64,000 bases of DNA from JBPOFY01 sp051252415 (lineage in GTDB: Bacteria; Verrucomicrobiota; Verrucomicrobiia; Opitutales; Coraliomargaritaceae). The DNA lies in assembly GCA_051252415.1 (NCBI GenBank), contig JBPOGA010000002.1, forward strand, positions 244,437 through 308,436. The letters run 5' to 3'. Positions 17,013-24,631 of this stretch are shown one piece after another. A program made the translations under genes and the position numbers. Positions within the stretch are counted from its first letter, which is position 1, and the number at the start of each line of letters is the position of its first letter. Below the pieces are notes generated by a model, which was not told the DNA's origin, did not search any database, and saw nothing but the letters and a program-made list of their open reading frames with translations.

Positions 17013-18683
17013 ATGCCAGCTCCGATATATATCCTCGGCCATAAAAACCCCGACGCAGACGCAATCTGCTCAGCCCTTGCCTACGAAGCTTATAAGCACG
17101 CCATAGGTGAGACACATTACAAGGCAGCGCGCTGCGGAAATTCAAACGCACGGATCGATGCGATTCTTGAAAAATTCGGACTCTCGCTCCCACTTTTTAT
17201 CGGCGATGTTACACCACGTGTACTAAACATTATGCACCAGCAGGTGCGCACTGTCACCAAGGATAGTACCTGTGCTGAAGCACTTGAATTGATTGACAAA
17301 TACGACGTGCGCGCACTCCCAGTTGTTGACGAAGATAACACCATTACAGGTATGATTTCAGTCTTCCAACTTGGCGAATTTTTCATCCCAAAACCACGAG
17401 AGCCTCGCCTCATGCGACGCGTCCATACCAGTGTCGATTCGATCATCCGTTCGCTAGATGCAGAAGTGCTTTCATCCTTCAACTCCGAGAATCTTGAAGA
17501 GCTCTACGTGCGTATCGGCGCGATGGATATCCGCTCATTTGGCGATCACCACAAAGAAGATGGGATGCCCTCAAATAAGAGCGTCATCATCGTCGGAGAC
17601 CGCTGGGATATTCAAGAGCGCTGCTTGCAGCTCGGTATTCGCCTACTGGTGATCACTGGCGGGCTTGAAGTTGACAAAGAAGTTGTTGAACGCGCTAAAG
17701 CAAAAGGCATCTCTCTTATCGTCAGCCCATACGATTCCGCCACAACCTCTTGGATTATTCGAGCAGCGACCCACATCGTAGGGCTCATCGAACCAAAGGT
17801 TACTAGCTTTACCAAAGAAGACCGAATCTCATCCGTAAAGCGCCGCATCGCGAATCTCAACGATCCGCTCTACACTGTGGTTGATGACGATAAGAAGCTT
17901 ATCGGAGTCTTTTCGAAGAGCGACATACTGCGCCCGAGCAATACACGTATTGCGTTGGTCGACCACAACGAACTCGGCCAAGCCGTGAGCGGTGCCAGCG
18001 AAGTCCAAATAACTGAAATTCTAGACCACCACCGCTTAGGCAATATCCCGACAGAGCAACCGATTTTGTTTATCAATCGACCTGTAGGTTCGACCTGCTC
18101 AATCGTCGCCGATTTATTCCGATCGCAGTCACTGACACCATCAAAAGCAATTGCAGGAATCATCATGTCAGGGATTATATCTGACACATTATTACTCAAT
18201 AGCCCAACGACGACGCCACTCGAAAGCGAACTCCTTGATTGGCTCGCACCAATCGCCGATATCGAACCCAAAGAGCTCGCCGATATTATTTTCACTGCAG
18301 GCTCAGTCATCAACAACAGTTCGCCCGATAAAGTCATTCGCTCCGATTGTAAAATTTACGATGAAGGGAACCTTCGTTATTCCGTATCCCAAATCGAAGA
18401 ACTTGGGTTCAACAATTTCTGGGACAACGAGGATGATTTAAGTAACGCCCTTGAAGCCTATCGCTCCGAAGAAGATCTATTTTTCAGCGTTATGCTTGTA
18501 ACCGACATCAACAGCCAAGACTCGCTACTCGTAGTCGCGGGTAATGATGAACTCATGAGTCAGATAAACTATCCGCAACGTGGACAAAGTAACATCTATG
18601 AACTCTCCGGGATTGTGAGCCGTAAGAAGCAGCTCATACCCTACATCTCCACTTTGCTCAAGACAATGGGCGTTCTGGCCTAG
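17013..18683 (+). CDS. ppaC: CBS-DRTGG family II (Mn-dependent) inorganic pyrophosphatase
   Basis: Hydrolyses pyrophosphate to phosphate. The DHH phosphoesterase core is split. It starts with GHKNPDADAICSALAYE, is interrupted by a regulatory insert, then resumes with ITEILDHHRLGN and a DHHA2 domain. The insert is a CBS motif (about residues 70-130), a DRTGG domain (about 180-265) and a second CBS motif (about 268-310). This order matches the nucleotide-regulated CBS-PPases of Clostridium, where AMP and diadenosine polyphosphates act on the CBS pair. The 556-residue length fits. It appears monocistronic. Confidence 0.93.
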   Translation: MPAPIYILGHKNPDADAICSALAYEAYKHAIGETHYKAARCGNSNARIDAILEKFGLSLPLFIGDVTPRVLNIMHQQVRTVTKDSTCAEALELIDKYDVRALPVVDEDNTITGMISVFQLGEFFIPKPREPRLMRRVHTSVDSIIRSLDAEVLSSFNSENLEELYVRIGAMDIRSFGDHHKEDGMPSNKSVIIVGDRWDIQERCLQLGIRLLVITGGLEVDKEVVERAKAKGISLIVSPYDSATTSWIIRAATHIVGLIEPKVTSFTKEDRISSVKRRIANLNDPLYTVVDDDKKLIGVFSKSDILRPSNTRIALVDHNELGQAVSGASEVQITEILDHHRLGNIPTEQPILFINRPVGSTCSIVADLFRSQSLTPSKAIAGIIMSGIISDTLLLNSPTTTPLESELLDWLAPIADIEPKELADIIFTAGSVINNSSPDKVIRSDCKIYDEGNLRYSVSQIEELGFNNFWDNEDDLSNALEAYRSEEDLFFSVMLVTDINSQDSLLVVAGNDELMSQINYPQRGQSNIYELSGIVSRKKQLIPYISTLLKTMGVLA

Positions 18684-18860
18684 CGCACTCAAACAAACGA
18701 GTTTACTAGGACAGTCGATACTACAGGGAACTAGCGTTTCTATAGTTAAAAAATGTTGGCAAGGTGCTACCGAGGAAACGCGGTCGTGGGCTTGAGATGT
18801 AAGATGCGCGTCAAAAAATCGTCAAACTCTCATATTGGGTCCAATCTAACACATTCTTCT

Positions 18861-18889
18861 TTGTGATTTTTGGTTAGATATATTATTAT
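18861..18889 (+). promoter_or_regulatory. sigma70-type promoter
   Basis: The -35 TTGTGA (18861-18866) and -10 TATTAT (18884-18889) are separated by exactly 17 bases. This is one of the best matches to the housekeeping promoter seen in the window. Transcription should start near 18896, inside the inverted repeat that follows. The 248-base gap before it contains no gene. Confidence 0.65.
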
Positions 18890-18919
18890 ATTTTTAGTCC
18901 ACCTAAATGGACTAAAAAT
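18890..18919 (+). promoter_or_regulatory. perfect palindrome, probable operator
   Basis: ATTTTTAGTCCA and TGGACTAAAAAT are exact reverse complements separated by CCTAAA. The repeat begins one base after the -10 box and covers the predicted transcription start, the classic place for a repressor site. It ends 12 bases before the coil protein's ATG. As RNA it would be a hairpin sequestering the 5' end, so RNA-level control is an alternative. Confidence 0.6.
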
Positions 18920-18931
18920 CTCCACACCGAT

Positions 18932-19978
18932 ATGCCTAAGCCTAGACCAGAACAAGACCTTGGATCAAAGCTAGAGGATTACTTCAAATCCTACACAAAT
19001 AAACAGGCCTTATCCGCTATCGTTGCAACGTGCTTAGTTACATTCGCATGCACAGGAGTCATCTACGGACTATCAAAAAGCATACTCATCTCGGCGATCG
19101 CGGCTGCACTCGTAGGACTACCGTTTTTCTACTTCATACTCATAAGCATCGTCCCACCAAAAAACAAGCTGAGTGAGTTTAAACAGTTAATGCTCCACGC
19201 TGTGCAACATCGTGAGGCGATACTCAAATCCACACCAGATCATGTAATCATTAAGTGCGACAAAGGAAACACGCAAACTCTTGCAAAGCACGAACGCCGC
19301 ATATGGCAAGACATCGTCTCTCCTCACATCATCACTCATGGAATGAGCACGGGCCCAGATGTGAGTGCTACGCCAGCAGCAACCGAGAAGCCCTACGGTA
19401 AAACAGTCGAACCAACAAAGATGCAGGAAGAACTTAATATGCTGATTCGTTTCAAGAAACGACTCGAATCAGAGAAAACAGAAATTGATCGTCGCAGCCT
19501 TGAGCTTTGTGAAGCAGAAGACCTCGTCGTCGAGAGGCTAAACAATGTTGAAGTCGCGGAGGCACAACTAGAACAACTAAAAGTCGAAGCCAAAGAAGCC
19601 GGGAACAGTCAAAGTTCAGGCGCACTCTCACAGCGTCTGCAAGCTAAAGAATCTGAAGTCGAAAAGTTAAAGGCTCAATTGTCTGAAGACCGGGACATTG
19701 TTCTGGCACAGAAAACGGAGCTCAATCAACTCAAAGGTGAACTCATACGTGAGTTTGAAACATCGCCCAATACCACTGGAGAAAGCCCGCAAGCCGAGCT
19801 CGTGCAAAAACTAAATCAGAAGCTGCAAGAAATAGAATCCATCGAAGAACAATTGAAGGAGCGCGATTGCCATTTAACTGAAGCAGAGAATGTGTTAATC
19901 GAACGCCTTGATGCAATTACTGAGCGCGAAGCACATTTAGAGCAGCACGAGGTTAATGCCGGGATCCGCAAAGACTAA
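18932..19978 (+). CDS. membrane-anchored coiled-coil protein, unknown
   Basis: The family was not recognised. Two hydrophobic segments lie near the N-terminus (about residues 25-45, ALSAIVATCLVTFACTGVIYG, and 50-75, ending FFYFILISIV). A small soluble part follows with DHVIIKCDKGNTQTL and HERRIWQDIV. From about residue 160 to the end the protein is a long coiled coil of Glu/Lys/Leu/Gln heptads with two related segments (LCEAEDLVVERLNNVEVAEAQLEQ and LTEAENVLIERLDAITEREAHLEQ). It stands alone behind its own promoter and palindrome, and faces exbD with 26 bases between the stops. A structural or scaffold role is possible but unproven. Confidence 0.75.
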   Translation: MPKPRPEQDLGSKLEDYFKSYTNKQALSAIVATCLVTFACTGVIYGLSKSILISAIAAALVGLPFFYFILISIVPPKNKLSEFKQLMLHAVQHREAILKSTPDHVIIKCDKGNTQTLAKHERRIWQDIVSPHIITHGMSTGPDVSATPAATEKPYGKTVEPTKMQEELNMLIRFKKRLESEKTEIDRRSLELCEAEDLVVERLNNVEVAEAQLEQLKVEAKEAGNSQSSGALSQRLQAKESEVEKLKAQLSEDRDIVLAQKTELNQLKGELIREFETSPNTTGESPQAELVQKLNQKLQEIESIEEQLKERDCHLTEAENVLIERLDAITEREAHLEQHEVNAGIRKD

Positions 19979-20004
19979 GGTTGAACAACCCTCCTGGCTA
20001 AGAT

Positions 20005-20448
20005 TTATATTTCGTCTCCTAGGGCGAAATTTACCGCCTCAATACCTGCCTGCGAACAGGCGTCCATCACTTTCACGATGCGTGCATGGGCAACACTATC
20101 TGCTGGCGAAATCGTTACAATGGCCTCCACTTTGTTTGCGCTACTTGCTTCACGAAAACGTGTGAGCATCGCTGCGAGCTCATTAAGACGTGATGCCTCA
20201 GGTGCATCGTATGGATAGTCGTTTACGATCACCTGACCGCCTTCGCGAATTTCAATGATTTGCTCGTCAGGTAAATCCAATGGCTCCTCTTGCTCAACAG
20301 AACCTGGCAATTGAAAAGAGAGGTCGGCCTCTTGCTGTTCCATGGTCGAGGAAACCATAAAGTATATGAGTAGCAAAAACACGACATCGATCATTGGCGC
20401 GATCGGGATGCCAACTTTCTCTTCAGACTTTTTCTTCAGTTTTGCCAT
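20005..20448 (-). CDS. ExbD/TolR biopolymer transport protein (second copy)
   Basis: A short cytoplasmic tail is followed by one transmembrane helix carrying the conserved proton-path Asp (IAPMIDVVFLLLIYFMVSS), then a periplasmic domain. ExbD/TolR proteins convert proton motive force into mechanical work together with ExbB/TolQ. The start at 20448 (MAKLKKK) is preferred to an ATG two codons upstream. It follows the other exbD with two bases between stop and start, so the pair is translationally linked. No ExbB/TolQ gene lies next to it in this window. Confidence 0.92.
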   Translation of the reverse strand: MAKLKKKSEEKVGIPIAPMIDVVFLLLIYFMVSSTMEQQEADLSFQLPGSVEQEEPLDLPDEQIIEIREGGQVIVNDYPYDAPEASRLNELAAMLTRFREASSANKVEAIVTISPADSVAHARIVKVMDACSQAGIEAVNFALGDEI

Positions 20449-20450
20449 AA

Positions 20451-20864
20451 TCAACGAGCCTGATAGGTGGCATAGATAACTTCGTAGGCACCCACTTCAG
20501 CACAGGCACGGAGCACTTTCTTAACATCGCTATATGCCGTCGCTTGATCCGCCCGCACCTGAATACGCAAGTCAGGGTTCTCAGCTAAAGATGCTTTGAT
20601 GGCTGCCTGCATCGACTCTAATGACTGCTCGGCAGCCCCGAGATATATGACACCTTCGGCATCCAAGGAAATCGTGCCCCGGTCAGACAGGTCCTCTGGC
20701 ACATCACTCTGCGCCGACTCAGGTAAATCCAATTTTATGCGACGATCTGCTTGAGCTAGCGTGCTGACCGTCATAAAGAAAACCAACAGCAAGAAGACCA
20801 TATCGATCATCGGAGTCATCGGAAAATCTTCTTCCGGTGTGTTCGATGTGCGACGTCGGGCCAT
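20451..20864 (-). CDS. ExbD/TolR biopolymer transport protein (first copy)
   Basis: Same layout as the gene that follows: basic N-terminus, helix with FPMTPMIDMVFLLLVFFMTV including the essential Asp, then a periplasmic domain that ends RACAEVGAYEVIYATYQ. It lies 14 bases after ftsK on the same strand, so ftsK-exbD-exbD form one unit. Pairs of ExbD paralogues usually act with one ExbB in energy-coupled outer-membrane processes or with TolA-like proteins. The two copies differ clearly in the periplasmic part, which suggests a heteromeric pair and not a recent duplication. Confidence 0.92.
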   Translation of the reverse strand: MARRRTSNTPEEDFPMTPMIDMVFLLLVFFMTVSTLAQADRRIKLDLPESAQSDVPEDLSDRGTISLDAEGVIYLGAAEQSLESMQAAIKASLAENPDLRIQVRADQATAYSDVKKVLRACAEVGAYEVIYATYQAR

Positions 20865-20878
20865 GATTCAAATATAAT

Positions 20879-23461
20879 CTACATCGTGTCGAGATCGACC
20901 ATGATTTCGCGTGGGCTGGAACCGTTTTCTGGTCCGACAATACCACGTTCTTCGAGCTCTTCCATTAGGCGAGCGGCACGATTGTAGCCGATACGTAGAC
21001 GGCGTTGTAGCATCGAAGTCGACGCGCGCTTTGTGGAACGTAGGACGTCGATGGCATTGGGCAGTAGCTCATCGCCCTCATGTTCACCAGTTCCCGCGGT
21101 CGGCGCATTGTCGTCATCAGAATCAATTTGGCGCTGCACTTCTTCGGCAAAAACAGGTGGGTCATTCTTCTCTTGGAGAAAATCTACAATCGCTTCGATC
21201 TCTTCGTCCGAGACAAAAGCACCCTGCGCACGCACAAGATTTGAAGTGCCAGGAGGGATAAATAGCATGTCACCGCGGCCAATCAAGGCTTCGGCACCGC
21301 CACCATCGAGAATCGTGCGGCTATCGATCTTCGACGCCACCTTGAAGGAAATACGGCTCGGCAAGTTGGCCTTAATCACACCGGTGACCACATTCACCGA
21401 GGGGCGCTGCGTCGCAAGGATCAGGTGGATCCCCGCCGCGCGAGCAAGTTGCGCGATACGGGCAATGCACGTTTCGATGTCTGCAGGAGCAACCATCATG
21501 AGGTCAGCTAGCTCGTCGATGATACAAACAATGTAAGGGAGCTTCTTTTTCGGAATTTCAAAGGCATCGTCGTCGCGCGGCACTTCCATATTATTGAGTG
21601 CATGGCGTTCCTCGGCACTCATTTCTGAGTCCATCGCTTCCGCTTTGGCCTGCTCTTCCTTGTCTTTCAGAATCTTGGCATTAAAGCCCGCGATATTGCG
21701 AACGTTGGTCTTCGCAAAAATCTGGTAGCGATGCTCCATTTCAGCAATCAGCCATTTGAGCGCACCTGGCACCTTTTTGGCTTCGGTGACAACAGGAATC
21801 AGCATGTGTGGCAGTGCATTATACATCTGCATTTCCACCACCTTCGGATCGACCATGATAAAGCGAAGATCCTCTGGTCCGGAGTCATAGAGTAGCGATG
21901 CTATAATCGCGTTAATACACACGGTCTTGCCCGAACCTGTGGAACCAGCGATCAGAACGTGTGGCATCTTGGTGAGATCCATCACCATCGGCTTACCAGT
22001 GACATCCTGCCCAAGCACGATGGGAATCTCCGCATTGGCATCGGCCCATGCCTTCGACTCTACGATATCACGCATACAGACCGCTTGAGCGATCTTATTA
22101 GGCACTTCGATACCAACCGTGCCTTTGCCTGGAACTGGAGCCAAAATACGCACCGACATGGCCTTCAAACCAAGCGCGATGTTCTTATCTAAATTTACAA
22201 TTTTCTCGACCCTCACACCTGGCGCAGGCGTCACTTCGTATCGCGTGATAACGGGGCCTGTATGAATCTCACCAGGGATCACCTTCACGCCGAATTCTTC
22301 CAAGGTGCGGACCAATGCCTCCATCGTGCCCGCGTGATCCTCTGGGTGAATGTTCGAAGCATCCTGCGGCTCTGTGAGTAAACTTATAGGAGGAAACACA
22401 TAATTTCCACGTCGCTCTGGAATGTTCGCCACCGCGGCTTTCTCTGCTTTCTCGCCCGAAATAACCTTGATCATCGAAGGATCAAATTTTGGCTTTTTCA
22501 CTTCTTCAACGACTGCCTCTACCACCTCTGGCTCCTCAATTGGATCAGGTGTTTTCGTCGCAGCCTTCGGTTTTGTTGCACGCTTTGGTTTTCCTGCTGC
22601 TGGCGTGGCCTTTAAGCCTGGAGGAGCTGAGGGCGCACCACTTAACAAGGAAGGACGACGACCGTCTTTGACGTCGACGACTTCCTCCTCCTCGTCTTCG
22701 GGTTCGGCCGCAGGCTTTGATTTCTTCTCCATCTTGGCCGCTTTCAATTCTGCCTTCGACTGCTCTTTCTCGCGCAGTTGATCGATTTTGTTCTGACGCT
22801 TTGCCTCAGCTTTAGCGGCCTTCAGTTCTTTACGTGCTTCTTTGGAAATCGCACGCGACTCCATAAAAGTTCGGTAGCTGTCTTGCGCATAGTCGAGGAA
22901 GCGCCCCAAATTATCGGTAAATACGATTATCGAACCAATCACGAGGCCCATGAATAGAATCATGAAAGTTCCAAAGGGTCCCACGAGTGGTTCCATCATC
23001 TTTGGGGCAAGAAACTCTCCAATAATCCCACCAAAGCCATTCGACAACTGATTCTCGAATATACTCCCGGGAGCCTGATCTGGGGTAGCCAACATCGCAG
23101 CCAATCCAGTCGCACAAAATAAGCAAATGACGGACAATACAGATGTAATGAGTCGCTTCCGTGGCTCCTGCTGAATCAAAAAGCGCACCCCCAACCAAAG
23201 TAGATAGATCGGGAAAAGCCAGATCGCGACACCGAAGTAATGGTAACCATGAAAGCCGATATTACTGCCCAGATACCCAACCAAATTAGTATCTGTCGCA
23301 GGACTGGCGTTGAACTGTCCCGAATTGTAGTCAAAAATCGACACCATCACGAGGATCGCGAAGGTAAAAAATAACAACGCCCAAATCGGTCGTGATTGGG
23401 CTTTTCGGGGCTGGGAAACGACTTTGCGCTTCGCGACTTTCTTCTTTGCTTTTCTGGCCAT
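20879..23461 (-). CDS. ftsK: DNA translocase FtsK/SpoIIIE
   Basis: Pumps chromosome ends through the closing septum. The N-terminal 190 residues hold about four membrane helices. A low-complexity linker rich in Lys, Glu, Pro and Ala follows (about 200-340). The motor has a Walker A GSTGSGKT with Lys512, a Walker B IVCIIDELADLM, and the RIAQLARAAGIHLILATQRPSV segment. The C-terminal winged-helix gamma domain (about 795-855, ending RAARLMEELEERGIVGP) recognises orienting sequences on DNA. The 860-residue length is in the family range. It heads a unit with two exbD genes, an uncommon association. Its upstream gap contains three REP-like hairpins. Confidence 0.97.
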   Translation of the reverse strand: MARKAKKKVAKRKVVSQPRKAQSRPIWALLFFTFAILVMVSIFDYNSGQFNASPATDTNLVGYLGSNIGFHGYHYFGVAIWLFPIYLLWLGVRFLIQQEPRKRLITSVLSVICLFCATGLAAMLATPDQAPGSIFENQLSNGFGGIIGEFLAPKMMEPLVGPFGTFMILFMGLVIGSIIVFTDNLGRFLDYAQDSYRTFMESRAISKEARKELKAAKAEAKRQNKIDQLREKEQSKAELKAAKMEKKSKPAAEPEDEEEEVVDVKDGRRPSLLSGAPSAPPGLKATPAAGKPKRATKPKAATKTPDPIEEPEVVEAVVEEVKKPKFDPSMIKVISGEKAEKAAVANIPERRGNYVFPPISLLTEPQDASNIHPEDHAGTMEALVRTLEEFGVKVIPGEIHTGPVITRYEVTPAPGVRVEKIVNLDKNIALGLKAMSVRILAPVPGKGTVGIEVPNKIAQAVCMRDIVESKAWADANAEIPIVLGQDVTGKPMVMDLTKMPHVLIAGSTGSGKTVCINAIIASLLYDSGPEDLRFIMVDPKVVEMQMYNALPHMLIPVVTEAKKVPGALKWLIAEMEHRYQIFAKTNVRNIAGFNAKILKDKEEQAKAEAMDSEMSAEERHALNNMEVPRDDDAFEIPKKKLPYIVCIIDELADLMMVAPADIETCIARIAQLARAAGIHLILATQRPSVNVVTGVIKANLPSRISFKVASKIDSRTILDGGGAEALIGRGDMLFIPPGTSNLVRAQGAFVSDEEIEAIVDFLQEKNDPPVFAEEVQRQIDSDDDNAPTAGTGEHEGDELLPNAIDVLRSTKRASTSMLQRRLRIGYNRAARLMEELEERGIVGPENGSSPREIMVDLDTM

Positions 23462-23552
23462 GTTAATTGCTTAGAAACTACCCGTCCTAGTACGGAAAAC
23501 AAGGTTCGATTGAGCTGTGCCGATATCTTATCTAAAGTAAAGAAACTCACTC

Positions 23553-23761
23553 CAGTAGCGGAACTGGGAACCAGTTTCGGCCAGACGGTCTTTAGCCACC
23601 ACGATTGCCTACCCACTCCCGCGTAGGCTACTAAATCTGCGATTAAAATCAGGCTCAATACAATGTTTGGCCGAAACGACTTCGTCATTCCGCTACAGCA
23701 GCAACTGAGTAACGGGCAGCACGCATGCAATACAGTAGCAGAACTGGGAACCAGTTTCGGC
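23553..23761. repeat. cluster of three GTAG-type REP-like hairpins
   Basis: Two near-identical direct copies lie at 23553-23581 and 23733-23761, exactly 180 bases apart and differing at one base. Each reads GTAGCGGAACTGG, GAA, CCAGTTTCGGC (second copy GTAGCAGA). An inverted relative lies between them at 23669-23696. On the minus strand it begins GTAGCGGA, has the stem ATGAC-GAA-GTCGT and ends TTTCGGCC. The ends are kept while the stem bases change in complementary fashion. The cluster fills the 375-base gap between ftsK and slyD, which has no gene. Confidence 0.75.
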
Positions 23762-23781
23762 TCGTTGACTAAATTAACCAT

Positions 23782-23816
23782 AAAAAAGCCCCGACGGGGT
23801 ATCCGGCGAGGCTTTT
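23782..23816 (-). terminator. rho-independent terminator of slyD
   Basis: On the minus strand GCCTCGCCGG, a short ATACC loop and CCGTCGGGGC precede a TTTTTT tract. It lies 20 bases after the slyD stop. Confidence 0.85.
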
Positions 23817-23836
23817 GAAAATACTAAATGTAGTGC

Positions 23837-24430
23837 TTAGTGCGAGCAGCCGCAGCCGCCTTGCTCATCAGCCTTTGGCTCTTCGGAGCTGCAGCATTCG
23901 CCTTCGCTCTTAGGCTCGTCGTTACAACAGCCGCCTTCGTTGCCACCACCGCCGCAGCAGCCGCCACCTTGGTGAATGTGACCGTGTGCGATCTCTTCTT
24001 CTGTGCCAGCGCGCACTTCCAAAATCGTCACACTGAAGTTAAGATGTTTACCAGCAAGCGGGTGGTTGCCGTCAACAGTGACATCATCGCCTTCAACCTT
24101 TGTCACACGCACTGAAACAGGACCTTGGTCCGTGTTTGCTTGGAACTGCATGCCAACATCAAGGTTTTCAACACCTTGAAAACGGTCGCGTGGAACCACT
24201 TGCTCTAAAGCTGGATTTGGCTCGCCATAGCCATTTGCTGGATCGACGCGCACTTCGACGCTCTCGTCAGCTGCTTTGCCCTCAAGTGCAGCCTCTAGAC
24301 CAGGAATAATGTTACGATGACCGTGCAAGTAAGCGAGCGGTTGCCCCGGCTGTGACTGATCGATCACGGTGCCTTCATCGTCTTTAAGAGTATAGTCCAT
24401 AGCGACTACTGTGCCTTCTGAAATTTGCAT
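23837..24430 (-). CDS. slyD: FKBP-type prolyl isomerase SlyD-like with metal-binding tail
   Basis: Cytoplasmic peptidyl-prolyl isomerase and chaperone. The FKBP half begins GTVVAMDYTLKDDEGTVIDQS and has PLAYLHGHRNIIPGLEAAL. The insert-in-flap chaperone domain lies at about residues 70-130 and includes NGYGEPNPALEQVVPRD. The last 45 residues form a Gly/Cys/His-rich tail with eight cysteines (four CC or CxC groups) and a terminal CSH. In E. coli such a tail binds nickel and other metals and supports hydrogenase assembly. No hydrogenase gene is in the window, so the tail's metal here is unknown. It is monocistronic with its own terminator. Confidence 0.93.
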   Translation of the reverse strand: MQISEGTVVAMDYTLKDDEGTVIDQSQPGQPLAYLHGHRNIIPGLEAALEGKAADESVEVRVDPANGYGEPNPALEQVVPRDRFQGVENLDVGMQFQANTDQGPVSVRVTKVEGDDVTVDGNHPLAGKHLNFSVTILEVRAGTEEEIAHGHIHQGGGCCGGGGNEGGCCNDEPKSEGECCSSEEPKADEQGGCGCSH

Positions 24431-24631
24431 AACTGTATGATTTCTTCGTATTTATTAATAGATGCGAGCAGGTAGAGGTAGCAGAAAGCGTAAGCGCGTC
24501 AAAAAAGAAAGACGAATAATTTTCAGATAACTATGTTCGTGCCATCGTGCCCCATTGCGCAAACTCGCTTGACGCTCGCTATAAAAAGAAGGTTCTTTAG
24601 ATGAACCGCTTACAACAAGACGCCTCGGATC

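Noticed and set aside
23553..23761. Attachment sites of an integrated element (direct repeats 180 bases apart)
   Set aside because: The sequence between holds no integrase or cargo, and the repeats match the palindromic family seen elsewhere with an inverted copy in between.
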